Numbered from the stretch's first letter, positions 7,081 to 16,990 are shown. The stretch: DNA of 64,000 nucleotides from an uncultured Clostridia bacterium (GCA_947629785.1 CANRFB010000004.1:31424-95423); one strand, 5' to 3'. Notes: generated by a model from the sequence alone, not told the origin. Numbers and translations are program-made.

Positions 7081-10000
7081 TTGAAAGCATTAAGCAGGAA
7101 AAATATTCTGATAATTGCCGCTTCCGCATTGGCGGCGGTGATAATTTCCATAATAATCGTGTTCATACTCACAAGACCCGAAAGTTACCGCGTTCTCAAA
7201 AGCTTTGAAATGACGGGAACTTCCTCGGTGGAAAGAAAGGACATAGGACATCTGGACGTTTATGTGGGAATGAATTTCGAGAACGAGGACGTTATTTCCA
7301 CCGATAAGGAAAGTTCACTGCGCCTTGCCCTTGACAGCGACAAGTATGTGCTTCTTGACGAACTGACGGTCATGGAACTTGTTGCCGCGGGAAATCAGTC
7401 CGACAGCCGCACCATTCTGAAACTCCGCGAGGGAAATATTCTCAACGAGATAACAAAGCCCCTTTCGGAAAATTCTTCCTATGTGGTAAATGCCCCGAAA
7501 TCCACAATGGCTGTACGCGGAACAAGCTTCAACGTAAATGTAAAGCAGCTTGAGGACGGAAGCTACATCACCGATGTGGACGTTATCCACGGTCATGTGG
7601 ACGTACAGCTTCTTGACGAAAACGGCGAAGAAAAAGGCGATCTTGTGGTCGTTACCGAGGGAAACCGCGTTACCATTATGACAGACCCCAACGAGGAAAC
7701 CTCCAACGACCCCGATATTGACGGAAACTCCTATTTTGTTTTCCACGGAATAGATGAAAGCGGCGAACCTACGCTTTTTACATATGACACCGAAAATACC
7801 CCCGTTTACCCCTCCGACTATCTTATGCTCCCCGAAAAGGTAAAGGAAACCATTATCGACTCAAACGACAGCGGACTTCTTGTGCTGAACGAAAGCATCG
7901 CCCAGAAAGTGAAAGAAGAAACCAACACTGCCGAAGCGGAAATTCCTGCGGAAACCACATCTGCGGCTGCCGTTCCCTTAATTGCGGATAATGTTCCCGC
8001 CGAAACGACTGCGCCTGCGGTTTCGGAAGTTTCTCTGCCTGCGGAGACTGAGGTTCCAGAAGTTACGGAGCGCGAACCCGTTCCGGCTTCCGAAGAAACA
8101 TATACCGAAGCGGAAACTTCCGTTTCCGAAACAGAAGCGGAAACTTCCGTTTCCGAAACAGAAACGGAAATTACCGCTACCGAAACCGAACAGGAAACCA
8201 CCGTTTCCGAAACAGAAACGGAAATTACCGCTACCGAAACCGAACCGGAAATAGTGACCGTTTTCACAACTGCTGAAACAAGTCCGTACATTCCGCAGTA
8301 TACTCCTGCTCCGAGTACAACAACTGAAACAACAACTTCGGTTACGACTGAAACAACCACTTCTGCCACAACTGAAACGACCGCTCCGGTTTCCACGGAA
8401 GAAACATCTGAAACTACCACCGAAACTACAGAGCCGCTTCCCGAGACATACACCATAAGCTTTGAAACTTCCGAAGCGGGAGTTACAATGCCGGAAAGTA
8501 TTACGGCAGAAGCGGGAGAAACCGTTTCCCTGCCCGCAGTTCCCGAAAAGACAGGCTATACCGGTCACTGGGAAGTTAACGGAGAAGAAGTAACTTCCGT
8601 TACCGTTGAGGGAGACATTACCGTTACGGCGGTTTACGAGATAAACAGCTATAATATCACATACACTTCAAATATTGAGGGTGTTAATTTCAGTCCTGCC
8701 GCAGCGTATTTCCAATATGGCATAAATCTTAAATCTATCCTGCCCGTACTGCCCAAAGTTGAGGGTTATACGGGCGAGTGGCAGATAAACGGAAAAGCCG
8801 TTCCCGACGACTATATCGTTTCGGAAGATATTACCGTTACTGCGTTCTACACAATAAATACCTACACCGTCACATTTGATTCGGAAATTAAAACAAGCGA
8901 AAAGGCCGCCGATTACGGCACAAAACTTCCGGAAATCCCCGAAAAGACGGGTTATACCGGAAAATGGACTTTAGACGGTGAGGAAATTCCCGACGGATAT
9001 ACCGTTACGGCAGATGTCACCGTTACTGCGGAATATACCATCAACAGCTATACGGTTACATTTAATGCTGATGGTGAAACAAGCGAGAAAACCGCGGAAC
9101 ACGGCACAAAGCTTGCGGATATTCTGCCCGATGTTCCCGAAAAGACAGGACACACCGGAAAATGGACTTTAGACGGTAAGGAAATTCCTGACGGATATAC
9201 TGTTACGGAAGATGTCACTATTACGGCGGAATATACTCCCATAAGTTACTCAATTACATTCACTTCCGAAGAAGATGTAGAACTTCCCGAAAATACCGAA
9301 GCCGATTACGGCACGGAATATGAACTGCCCGCAGTTCCCGAAAAGACGGGTCATGACGGTCACTGGGAAATTGACGGCGAGACAGTAACTTCCTTTACCG
9401 TTGAGGGAGATATTACGGTTGAGGCAGTGTATACCGTTCAGAAATATCCTGTAATCTTTGATTATGCTTTGGACGATGAAGCAATAATTTCTGAGGACAG
9501 AGTAACAGGCGAATTTGAAAAAGATTTTGAGCTTGAATATGGTTCGCGTATTTCGGAATATGTTAGTGAAAACACTGCCAAACCCGAAATTTCGGGATAT
9601 GAGTTTGATCATTGGCTTTACAACGGCGAAACATTCTCCGAGACAGACACAGTGAAAGTTCCCGATGAAAACGGTATAACTCTGACTGCGGTCTATAAGA
9701 GAACAGGGTATGTTATAACGTATCATTATCTGAAAGACAGTACCGACATAAAAACACAGGTAATTCCTATTGGCGAACCGATGCAAATAGAGTATTCAAG
9801 CGGTACAGGTGCTTGGATATATGAAGATGATCAAGGAAAGTATCATGAACAATATGATGGTCATTCAGTAAGCAGCGATCTGGATATGTATGAAGGTATA
9901 ACAATCTCTGTTGATGAAGTTTCTTGGTCAAATAACGGTTCAACAGGAAAAGACGAATTTGCGCGTTATTACAGCGGCAGCGAACTTATCAAAAAGTACG

Positions 10001-11271
10001 GTGATACGATAACTGAAACTGAACTTGATATGCTGCAAAATGTGTATAACAGCAGATATTATGTAGTAAATGACCGGATCTCGGATATTTCGCCGTATCC
10101 AAATACAGATACTGTTTTAACAGCGGAGGATCTGAAGTCTGTTGAAGCAACAAAAAGTATTTATATTGTACCTGTTTTAAGGTTTAATTACAATGGAACA
10201 ATATATAATTATTTTGGTGCGTCACGTAATTCCAATAAAAATTATGATGCATTTTTGGATTCTCTCGGCACGCTGGAAGATGGGGAAGAATGGTGTATCG
10301 AACCTAACGGAAGTACGGTTATGCAGCAGTCATTCTTTAAGTACGGCTCGGGATTCAGTGTTTTTGCCGGCGAAATCGGATATAACAACGAACCGCTGAC
10401 GCTTTCTATCAAAAAGCCCGCGGCCGTAACATTTAATACAAATAGTGATTTTTATGGTGATACTTTTAAATCGACTGTAACTATGGGTGACGGTGAAACA
10501 TTCGGAAGCGTTCTCCCTCCTGTTACAAACGGTTCAACATGGGTATATGAAAACGAAAACGGCACTTACTCCAAGTTTACTGACGATACTCCGGTTTATG
10601 ACGGTATGGAAATATACAATGGCATTTCCATAGCAATTATGGGAATTATGAATGGAGCCGGTTCGGAATTTGCATTAAGGGATATAATTTATATTCCGTC
10701 ATATTTCTATCTGAACAATAATCCGGATTCGATCACTAAGCCGGAGGGCAATTTCATATACGCATATCAATCTTTCGGTCCGGATAATAATAATTTTGAT
10801 TGGTCGGAAGATGGTACAAAAAATTATACCGATGACATAACAAGTGTTAACATACTTGAAAGTGATATAATACTTTATGAAGCAACACATATCATTAACG
10901 TTCACAGATATAATGATGAGTATACAACACATACTTATTTAATGAATTCTGACTATGATAGTGATCCGACACATTGGCTCCCGCAAGCAACTGACGGTTT
11001 TAAATGGAGAGGAGAACAATCCGGAAATACAGAATATACTTACGAAGAAATTTCTGCCACGCAAGGCACGTCAGGCGAGTCAACCGGTCCGCAGGTCAGC
11101 TCCAGTCCGGCGCTTTCCGGAAATGGACCTGTTGAGATGGAAAACGGCGCTCCCGTCGATGAGGAAGATGATACAGGATCTTCCGTAAGCCTTGACGCCG
11201 CCGAACCAACCAAGCCCGAGGACATTCCCGAACCATCGGAAACTCCCGACGACACTGGAAACGGCGAATAA
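7081..11271 (+). CDS. Large membrane-anchored surface protein with FecR domain and InlB B-repeats
   Basis: About 1396 residues. An N-terminal membrane helix (IIAASALAAVIISIIIVFI) is followed by a FecR domain (residues ~50-200, with VVNAPKSTMAVRGTSFNV), a Ser/Thr/Glu-rich stalk (~290-460) and about six InlB-type B-repeats (each with EKTGYTGHW-like and DITVTAVY-like segments) to ~residue 860. A long unrecognised region and a Pro/Glu-rich tail without an LPXTG signal complete it. It is probably an extracellular adhesin or cell-surface scaffold held by its N-terminal helix. The start is TTG 7081: GAGGTGA at 7069-7075 is 5 bases before it, and an in-frame ATG at 6964 would translate the riboswitch-like leader. 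From ~9.5 kb the coding becomes visibly more AT-rich than the first half. Confidence 0.8.
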   Translation: MKALSRKNILIIAASALAAVIISIIIVFILTRPESYRVLKSFEMTGTSSVERKDIGHLDVYVGMNFENEDVISTDKESSLRLALDSDKYVLLDELTVMELVAAGNQSDSRTILKLREGNILNEITKPLSENSSYVVNAPKSTMAVRGTSFNVNVKQLEDGSYITDVDVIHGHVDVQLLDENGEEKGDLVVVTEGNRVTIMTDPNEETSNDPDIDGNSYFVFHGIDESGEPTLFTYDTENTPVYPSDYLMLPEKVKETIIDSNDSGLLVLNESIAQKVKEETNTAEAEIPAETTSAAAVPLIADNVPAETTAPAVSEVSLPAETEVPEVTEREPVPASEETYTEAETSVSETEAETSVSETETEITATETEQETTVSETETEITATETEPEIVTVFTTAETSPYIPQYTPAPSTTTETTTSVTTETTTSATTETTAPVSTEETSETTTETTEPLPETYTISFETSEAGVTMPESITAEAGETVSLPAVPEKTGYTGHWEVNGEEVTSVTVEGDITVTAVYEINSYNITYTSNIEGVNFSPAAAYFQYGINLKSILPVLPKVEGYTGEWQINGKAVPDDYIVSEDITVTAFYTINTYTVTFDSEIKTSEKAADYGTKLPEIPEKTGYTGKWTLDGEEIPDGYTVTADVTVTAEYTINSYTVTFNADGETSEKTAEHGTKLADILPDVPEKTGHTGKWTLDGKEIPDGYTVTEDVTITAEYTPISYSITFTSEEDVELPENTEADYGTEYELPAVPEKTGHDGHWEIDGETVTSFTVEGDITVEAVYTVQKYPVIFDYALDDEAIISEDRVTGEFEKDFELEYGSRISEYVSENTAKPEISGYEFDHWLYNGETFSETDTVKVPDENGITLTAVYKRTGYVITYHYLKDSTDIKTQVIPIGEPMQIEYSSGTGAWIYEDDQGKYHEQYDGHSVSSDLDMYEGITISVDEVSWSNNGSTGKDEFARYYSGSELIKKYGDTITETELDMLQNVYNSRYYVVNDRISDISPYPNTDTVLTAEDLKSVEATKSIYIVPVLRFNYNGTIYNYFGASRNSNKNYDAFLDSLGTLEDGEEWCIEPNGSTVMQQSFFKYGSGFSVFAGEIGYNNEPLTLSIKKPAAVTFNTNSDFYGDTFKSTVTMGDGETFGSVLPPVTNGSTWVYENENGTYSKFTDDTPVYDGMEIYNGISIAIMGIMNGAGSEFALRDIIYIPSYFYLNNNPDSITKPEGNFIYAYQSFGPDNNNFDWSEDGTKNYTDDITSVNILESDIILYEATHIINVHRYNDEYTTHTYLMNSDYDSDPTHWLPQATDGFKWRGEQSGNTEYTYEEISATQGTSGESTGPQVSSSPALSGNGPVEMENGAPVDEEDDTGSSVSLDAAEPTKPEDIPEPSETPDDTGNGE

Positions 11272-11277
11272 TTAAAA

Positions 11278-11311
11278 ATCCCCGCTCCGAAAACGGAACG
11301 GGGATATTTTT
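11278..11311. terminator. Bidirectional terminator between convergent genes
   Basis: ATCCCCG(C)TCCG pairs with CGGA(A)CGGGGAT around an AAAA loop; As precede it and Ts follow it, so it can serve both the surface-protein gene and the convergent GGDEF gene. Confidence 0.82.
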
Positions 11312-11321
11312 GTTTTGCCGC

Positions 11322-12362
11322 TTATTTAATTACGATGTTTCTGCCGCTTTCCTTGGCTTTGTAAAGCTTTTCGTCCGCGTCTTTTATGTTGTCCTCAATG
11401 GACTTTGTTCTGTCAATGGTGGTAACTCCGAAACTCATGGTAACTTTTATATCCAGTTCTTCAAAGTGACAGACGGAATCCATGACCGTGCGGCGGATCC
11501 TTTCGGCTGTTTCAGCCGCGCCGTCCATATCGGTGTCGGGCAGCATGGCAATAAATTCCTCGCCGCCCCAGCGGTAAATTCCGTCACATATCCGCATATT
11601 CCTGTAAAGTATCTGCGAAACGTGTTTCAGCACCGCGTCGCCCGCGTTATGCCCGTATGTATCGTTTACCTTTTTGAAAAAGTCTATATCGCAGATAAAC
11701 AGTGAAATATCGTGGAGATCTTCCGTATCGGAAAGCATTTTTGAAAATTTGCCGTTATAATCGCTGTAAAAGCCCATGCGGTTTTTAAGTTCGGTAAGAC
11801 GGTCGTGGTAGGAAGCGTCAAGGAATGTTTCGGATTCAAGGGTAATTCCGCAGATAAACGCCGCCAGAGTCAGCCGCTTTATATCTTCGCCGTCGTTGAA
11901 ATTTCCGTCGCCGCCAAGCTTGTTTATGGCTTGGAACGCGCCTATGATTTCTCCCCGACAGTTTGAAACTGGCATTACCAGTATCGACTTTGTAACATAG
12001 CCTGTTTTCTTATCCACATCGGAGTTGAAATCGGGGCTGTTATACGGATCGTTCACGATTATGACGCGCTTCTCGGAAATGGCTTTGCCCACAATGCCCG
12101 TGCCTTCGGGGATCGTTATACGTCCCGTTCCCACCGCGGCGGTAGTCCAGATCTCATGGGAGCGTTTGTTCCAATTCCAGAAGCTTGCGCGGTCGGCGTT
12201 TATGAGAGTCCGACCCAGATCGGTAAGCAGTTTAAAAATTTCATAGTGGTTGTTGGAAGCGTCATTTTCGTCGTGGCAGATCTCCTTGTAAAGTTCCTGA
12301 GTTTTGGTAAATATCTGATCAAGCAGTTCCTCTGCTGAAATATTCATATCCGAATACGGCAT
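11322..12362 (-). CDS. GAF-GGDEF diguanylate cyclase
   Basis: A 346-residue soluble protein with an N-terminal helical segment, a GAF domain (~45-175, with GTGIVGKAISEKRVIIVNDP) and a C-terminal GGDEF domain (~185-346) whose active-site loop is GGEEF. RICD lies five residues before that loop, matching the RxxD inhibitory site, so product feedback inhibition is expected. It should make c-di-GMP from GTP in response to a ligand or redox cue bound by GAF. The start is the ATG at 12360-12362: AAAGGA is 9 bases upstream, whereas an upstream in-frame ATG at 12380 overlaps that site. It converges on the surface-protein gene that carries the candidate c-di-GMP riboswitch. Confidence 0.9.
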   Translation of the reverse strand: MPYSDMNISAEELLDQIFTKTQELYKEICHDENDASNNHYEIFKLLTDLGRTLINADRASFWNWNKRSHEIWTTAAVGTGRITIPEGTGIVGKAISEKRVIIVNDPYNSPDFNSDVDKKTGYVTKSILVMPVSNCRGEIIGAFQAINKLGGDGNFNDGEDIKRLTLAAFICGITLESETFLDASYHDRLTELKNRMGFYSDYNGKFSKMLSDTEDLHDISLFICDIDFFKKVNDTYGHNAGDAVLKHVSQILYRNMRICDGIYRWGGEEFIAMLPDTDMDGAAETAERIRRTVMDSVCHFEELDIKVTMSFGVTTIDRTKSIEDNIKDADEKLYKAKESGRNIVIK

Positions 12363-12461
12363 AAAGATCATTCCTTTCATTCCTGTCGGAATTATTATCT
12401 ACATTATAGCAAATTTTCCTTAAAAAGTCAATACAATTTTCGGAAACGGTGCGCGCTGCCC

Positions 12462-12490
12462 TTGACATTTATATGAAAGTATGATAAAAT
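12462..12490 (+). promoter_or_regulatory. Promoter of the C39-like peptidase gene
   Basis: TTGACA (12462-12467), 17 bases, TAAAAT (12485-12490), ending 30 bases before the ATG. The putP promoter at 46882-46910 has nearly the same sequence. Confidence 0.75.
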
Positions 12491-12520
12491 TATAACAAAT
12501 TTACTTGGAGATGTTATGCT

Positions 12521-13369
12521 ATGAATAAAAGCAATATTGATAAAAAAACAGCACTGACAATATGTATTACATATGCCGTGATAATTGCCGTACTGTTGGT
12601 GATCGAGTTTGTCCCGGGCTTGAAATATCACGAAAAGACACACGAGGAAATTCTTGCTGAAAAATATCTGGCTCTTAACGACGCCGACGGCTATGGAAAA
12701 TACATCAGTGAGAATTACGAACTTTATTCTTCCGAAATTCTTGGAACATACAATTTTGACAGAGGCAACAGCTATGACCTGAAATTTGTTTATGACTACC
12801 CTGTCCATAAAAATGACTACAGCACAATGAGTTTCACCGATGAGGAACTTAACTGTACGGAGATTCCCGAACTTTATATGTTTGACCCTCGCTGGGGATA
12901 TGAACATATCGGAAACAGCCTTATTAAAAACAACGGCTGTTCGGCTGTCTGCCTTACTATGGCAAATCTTTACCTTAACCACAATTCAGATGCAGACCCT
13001 GTCAAGATTGCCAATACTGCTGAAGAACTCGGAGCAACATTAATGTGGGGAAATATATTTGCCTCAAGAATTGCCGAAATTGCAGATATTTACGGAATGA
13101 CAGCGGCCGCTTATGACTGTTATAATACGGATCACAGAATAACCGAGGAAGAACTGAAAGGGCTTCTGGACAAAGAAGATAATGTTGTTCTGATAAATGA
13201 ACTCGGTGATAATTTCGGCGCACATATGATGATCGTTAAAGACTATGACGAAAACGGTTACGACATAATCGACCCCGCTAATCCCGATCATACCGCCCGC
13301 AAATGGACTTTTGAAGAACTTGCCCCCGAAATTGCTTATTATTGGGAGATTACCTCATCTAATAATTAA
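12521..13369 (+). CDS. Membrane-anchored C39-like cysteine peptidase
   Basis: A 282-residue protein. Residues ~9-31 form one membrane helix, then a ~75-residue linker and a papain-like C39-type domain. LYMFDPRWGYEHIGNS precedes the catalytic Cys140 in NNGCSAVCLTM; the predicted His235 is in NFGAHMMIVKDY and Asp251 in YDIIDPANP. It is therefore probably an active extracytoplasmic peptidase of the Peptidase_C39_2 type. Unlike bacteriocin processing peptidases it has no ABC transporter fused. Lying next to a pilin gene it may process exported proteins, but this is only positional. It has its own promoter and a good Shine-Dalgarno (TTGGAGA). Confidence 0.78.
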   Translation: MNKSNIDKKTALTICITYAVIIAVLLVIEFVPGLKYHEKTHEEILAEKYLALNDADGYGKYISENYELYSSEILGTYNFDRGNSYDLKFVYDYPVHKNDYSTMSFTDEELNCTEIPELYMFDPRWGYEHIGNSLIKNNGCSAVCLTMANLYLNHNSDADPVKIANTAEELGATLMWGNIFASRIAEIADIYGMTAAAYDCYNTDHRITEEELKGLLDKEDNVVLINELGDNFGAHMMIVKDYDENGYDIIDPANPDHTARKWTFEELAPEIAYYWEITSSNN

Positions 13370-13422
13370 GAAAGATTTAACATATAATTAACGCAAATTT
13401 CAAATAAATTTTTGGAATTGTA

Positions 13423-13451
13423 TTGACATTTGAGACAAAAGTGTGTATTAT
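13423..13451 (+). promoter_or_regulatory. Promoter of the pilin-like gene
   Basis: TTGACA (13423-13428), 17 bases, TATTAT (13446-13451), about 50 bases before the start codon. Confidence 0.75.
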
Positions 13452-13502
13452 AATAATTAGAGATAAAAAAATACATTAATTATATTTTTGGGGAGTCTGA
13501 CC

Positions 13503-14018
13503 ATGAAAAAGACAAAACTTAAACGTTTAAAAGGCTTTACGCTTATTGAACTTATAGTAGTTATAGCAATTATTGCAATTCTCGCCACGATACTTGTACC
13601 GTCCATGCTTAAATTTTTGCAGGAAGCCCGCGTGACCAAACTGAATGCCAATGCGCGTATGGCTTATGCCGCCGCGCAAAGCGCAATAACCTCTGCAAAT
13701 GCCGCACACGTAGGCGATATAAAGCCTAATTGCATCTATAAAGGTGAAGGCGACGGTGTAGCTCACCCGCCGCAAGGTTCGGGTGCTAAAGATTGTAATG
13801 TCGGCGCGTATCTGGGAGAAGATTTCAGCGGATATTATGCGTTCATGACCGATAGTCAGGGTTACGGCTGTGTTTACGCGTTGTGGTGTGATGAACCGTT
13901 CCCGTCGGATTTTACCATTGAACAGCTTTCATATGACGAGATCTGGGATCAGTTTGCTACCGGAACGCCGATAGGCTGTCACCCACTGAAAAAGAATGCT
14001 GATGACGATGATACATAA
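13503..14018 (+). CDS. Type IV pilin-like protein (class III signal peptide)
   Basis: A 171-residue prepilin: a short basic leader (MKKTKLKRLKG) followed by FTLIELIVVIAIIAILATILVPSM, the N-methylation and cleavage site plus the long hydrophobic helix. Prepilin peptidase should cut after the Gly before Phe. The C-terminal part is a small polar head domain ending with TPIGCHPLKK and an Asp tail. The start is ATG 13503 behind GGGGAG; an in-frame TTG at 13488 lies upstream of that site. Two more pilins at 43885-44430 and 44517-45449 share the terminal GCxP motif. No pilus assembly genes are in the window, so export and assembly must be encoded elsewhere. Confidence 0.88.
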   Translation: MKKTKLKRLKGFTLIELIVVIAIIAILATILVPSMLKFLQEARVTKLNANARMAYAAAQSAITSANAAHVGDIKPNCIYKGEGDGVAHPPQGSGAKDCNVGAYLGEDFSGYYAFMTDSQGYGCVYALWCDEPFPSDFTIEQLSYDEIWDQFATGTPIGCHPLKKNADDDDT

Positions 14019-14035
14019 TTATATTAAAAACAATG

Positions 14036-14071
14036 AACCCGCCGGATATTTTTCCGGCGGGTTTGCTTTTA
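14036..14071. terminator. Bidirectional terminator between pilin and tmcAL
   Basis: AACCCGCCGGA (14036-14046) pairs with TCCGGCGGGTT (14053-14063) and is followed by a T-rich tail; the two flanking genes converge here. Confidence 0.85.
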
Positions 14072-15286
14072 CTGAATTTCAATTTTAGCCGTGAAATCCT
14101 GTGCGCTGGGGCGCACCGTTCTGGAAGCAAGTCCGTAAAGATTCGCTGCACGGTTGGAAACATCGGCAAACCTGTGTATCGGCGGTGTGTTGGTTTCAAT
14201 AATATCTTTCAGGGAAGTGTTAAAGGGAATCGCGTAACGGTTTCCGTCCTCCTTGGTTTTTACGGCTTTGAGAATCTCCGCACCGCGCTCGTTCAGGGCA
14301 AGAACTCTCCCGTAAGGGGGCATTATAAGCAGGTCTGACGCCTTTATGCCAATAAACAGGTTCAGGAGTATGCGGCGCATTTTGGCGGCGGTGTTGCTCT
14401 TGTTTACCGTCTTTTCAAGGAATTCATCAATTGAGTTTGAATCCAGTCCCGCGCGGAAGATAAGGTTTGCAAGCCCCTGATCAACATCGGGACATTCGGC
14501 AAGCTGCGGCGGGATCATGGAACGGAGTATATAAAGCATTTCTCTTTCAAGGTTATCGAAATATGCAAGCTGCTGCTTTTCTTCATATTCCTTGACTACC
14601 TTTGCCATTCCCTCGGGAACATATTCGCTTATATCCTCCCCGTCCTCGATCATTTCACGGATAAGCGTTCCGCTTGCGATACCGTCGGCGGCTTCCTCGC
14701 TGTCGTGAGCCGCGCCTTTGCGCTTTATGGTGAATATTTCAAAATCAAGATCGAGCATTTTCATAGCTTTTAAATATTCCACGCCGAGGGTATTATTGGG
14801 GGCATCGAAAACCGAAGCGATCATAGGACCGTGTTCAAGGGCGATAGCCTGCTGAAGCGCGGCAGGGAATGACATTCCCTGCATAAGCAGCGGTTTCACT
14901 TTTGCCTCCATATTTTCTTTGGTAGAAAGATTCAGCGAAGCCATAGCGGCGTTTTTCAGAAGCTCCACATCTCCGCATTCGCTGCCGAAAGATATTCCGT
15001 CAACGCAGCCCAGCGCGCCGAGCATCATAACGCCCGCTCTGGCAAAATATCCTGCGCTTGCCGCCGAGTATATGACAGGCATTTCGATAACAAGGTCAAC
15101 ACCGTTCTCAACGGCAACCTTTGCCCTTGCGAACTTGTCTATCATGGCGACATCGCCGCGCTGAACGTAGTTTCCGCTCATTATTGCGACAATGTGTGTA
15201 GCACCGTTTTTGCGTGTTTCTTCTATCTGGTGGATATGTCCGTTATGAAAAGGGTTGTATTCACAGATTATACCATAAGTTTTCAT
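14069..15286 (-). CDS. tmcAL: tRNA(Met) cytidine acetate ligase TmcAL
   Basis: A 405-residue protein of the TmcAL (formerly DUF795/YlbM) family. It starts MKTYGIICEYNPFHNGH, the nucleotidyltransferase-type HxGH-like nucleotide-binding motif, followed by IVAIMSGNYVQRGDVAM and AVENGVDLVIEMP. TmcAL uses ATP and acetate to acetylate the wobble cytidine (C34) of elongator tRNA-Met, giving N4-acetylcytidine. Length and motifs fit full-size family members. Its end overlaps the convergent terminator. The next gene upstream, divergently transcribed, is acetate kinase; both use acetate, but they are not cotranscribed and a functional link is only suggestive. Confidence 0.92.
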   Translation of the reverse strand: MKTYGIICEYNPFHNGHIHQIEETRKNGATHIVAIMSGNYVQRGDVAMIDKFARAKVAVENGVDLVIEMPVIYSAASAGYFARAGVMMLGALGCVDGISFGSECGDVELLKNAAMASLNLSTKENMEAKVKPLLMQGMSFPAALQQAIALEHGPMIASVFDAPNNTLGVEYLKAMKMLDLDFEIFTIKRKGAAHDSEEAADGIASGTLIREMIEDGEDISEYVPEGMAKVVKEYEEKQQLAYFDNLEREMLYILRSMIPPQLAECPDVDQGLANLIFRAGLDSNSIDEFLEKTVNKSNTAAKMRRILLNLFIGIKASDLLIMPPYGRVLALNERGAEILKAVKTKEDGNRYAIPFNTSLKDIIETNTPPIHRFADVSNRAANLYGLASRTVRPSAQDFTAKIEIQ

Positions 15287-15492
15287 TATTTGTGTCCTTT
15301 CTTTTTTACAAATTGTAATACTCTACCTTATTATAGTATATTATTTTTAACAATTAAATATGGAAATAATGTTACAAATTACTGAAAATATTGTAAAGCC
15401 ATAAAATATTGACAGAAAAACTATTGATTTTTGATGTAAATAGTAATAATATAAAATTATAATTGAATTTTTCTGAAAGGATCGTTTTGACT

Positions 15493-16692
15493 ATGATAAT
15501 TCTTGTTGTAAACGCAGGCAGTTCTTCCCTTAAATACCAGCTCCTCGATATGGACGGAGAAAAGGTAATAGCAAAGGGAAACTGCGACCGCATCGGCATC
15601 GGCGGACATATCAAGCACACCACATTTGACGGCAGAACCGTTGATCAGGACTGTGATTTCCCCACACATACCGAAGCTTTTGCAAAGCTTGTTGAAGTCC
15701 TCACCACGGGCGACGCAGCCGTTATAAAATCAATGGACGAAATTTCCGCTGTAGGTCACCGCATAGTACAGGGCGCGGAAATATTTGACAAAACAACCCT
15801 TGTCACCGATGAAGTTATCGATCAGATCGACAGCCTCAGCGAACTTGCTCCCGTTCATAACCACCCCCATGCCCTTGCTCTGAGAGCCTGCAAGAAAGTC
15901 CTCCCCGCAAATGTTCCGCAGGTGGTAGTATTTGATACGGCATTCCACCAGACAATGCCCGAAAAAGCATATATGTACGGACTTCCCTATGAGGATTACG
16001 AGAAATATCATGTAAGGAAATACGGTTTCCACGGCACGTCCCACAGATTTGTAACAGCGGCGCTTGCAGAAGCCATGGGCAAGGATATAAAAGACCTTAA
16101 AATCGTTTCCTGCCACCTTGGAAACGGTTCGTCCATAACTGCCGTTGACGGCGGAAAGTCGGTAGACACTTCCATGGGATTCACACCTCTTGACGGTGTT
16201 CTTATGGGAACGAGAACGGGCGCGGTTGACCCGTCTGCGGTAACGTTTGTAGCTTCCAAGCACCACTTTACCACTTCCGAAATGAGCGACTACATGAACA
16301 AGAAATCGGGATTCCTTGGCGTATCGGGAATTTCAAGCGATAACAGAGACATCGGCGCAGCTGCTGCAAAGGGCGACAAGAGAGCGCAGCTTGCTTCCGA
16401 AATGCTCCAGTATGACATCAAGAAGTACATAGGTTCATATGCGGCGATAATGAACGGTCTTGACGCGGTACTTTTCACAGGCGGTATCGGTGAAAACGCT
16501 TCCGAAGTCCGCGAGGGCGTATGCGAGAATATGGATTTCCTCGGCATAAAGATAGACAAGGAAATAAACAAGTCGGTTCACGGCGAACTCAAGAAGATTT
16601 CCACACCTGATTCCAAAGTAGAAGTATGGGTAGTTCCCACAAACGAGGAACTGCTTATTGCGCGGGACACTCTGGCGCTTATTTCCAAGTAA
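15493..16692 (+). CDS. ackA: Acetate kinase
   Basis: A 399-residue acetate kinase. It begins MIILVVNAGSSSLKYQL, the phosphate-1 motif of the family, and includes VFDTAFHQTMP, KYGFHGTSHRFV, SCHLGNGSSI (phosphate-2), DTSMGFTPLDGVLMGTRTG and FTGGIGENAS. It converts acetyl phosphate and ADP to acetate and ATP, the main energy-conserving step of acetate-forming fermenters. AAAGGA at 15476-15481 precedes ATG 15493; the longer in-frame start at 15463 is upstream of it. The usual partner pta is not adjacent. A strong terminator follows at 16701. Confidence 0.96.
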   Translation: MIILVVNAGSSSLKYQLLDMDGEKVIAKGNCDRIGIGGHIKHTTFDGRTVDQDCDFPTHTEAFAKLVEVLTTGDAAVIKSMDEISAVGHRIVQGAEIFDKTTLVTDEVIDQIDSLSELAPVHNHPHALALRACKKVLPANVPQVVVFDTAFHQTMPEKAYMYGLPYEDYEKYHVRKYGFHGTSHRFVTAALAEAMGKDIKDLKIVSCHLGNGSSITAVDGGKSVDTSMGFTPLDGVLMGTRTGAVDPSAVTFVASKHHFTTSEMSDYMNKKSGFLGVSGISSDNRDIGAAAAKGDKRAQLASEMLQYDIKKYIGSYAAIMNGLDAVLFTGGIGENASEVREGVCENMDFLGIKIDKEINKSVHGELKKISTPDSKVEVWVVPTNEELLIARDTLALISK

Positions 16693-16700
16693 AACGCAAA

Positions 16701-16732
16701 GGCGGCTGTGTTTTCCGCAGCCGCCTGCTTTA
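16701..16732 (+). terminator. Terminator of ackA
   Basis: GGCGGCTG pairs with CAGCCGCC around a short loop, followed by TGCTTT. Moderate T tail. Confidence 0.75.
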
Positions 16733-16790
16733 CGGCAGGCGATTTCCATATTTTTACTGCATAAAAATTAAAAAAATTCGGAAAAAGGTA

Positions 16791-16819
16791 TTGACAACAG
16801 AGAAAAAACGTGATATAAT
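16791..16819 (+). promoter_or_regulatory. Promoter of tRNA-fMet
   Basis: TTGACA (16791-16796), 17 bases, TATAAT (16814-16819): perfect consensus, about 35 bases before the mature tRNA. Confidence 0.85.
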
Positions 16820-16853
16820 AATAAAGTGCTCTCTTTAAGGGAGTAGTTCATGA

Positions 16854-16930
<77 letters not shown>

Positions 16931-16934
16931 CGCA

Positions 16935-16972
16935 AATAAGCCGTTTGAAGCGTTTCAAACGGCTTATTTTTA
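16935..16972 (+). terminator. Island-borne terminator for tRNA-fMet
   Basis: AATAAGCCGTTTGAA (16935-16949) pairs perfectly over 15 bases with 16954-16968, followed by TTTTT. It lies just inside attL and replaces the original tRNA terminator, which is now stranded outside attR at 27428-27476. Confidence 0.88.
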
Positions 16973-16990
16973 TGCAAAAATCAGTGAAAA

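Noticed and set aside
7818..8568. Long antisense frames (Val/Ser-rich and Phe/Gly-rich) opposite the stalk region
   Set aside because: They are shadows of the repetitive Thr/Glu/Ser codons of the surface protein, with no start signals.
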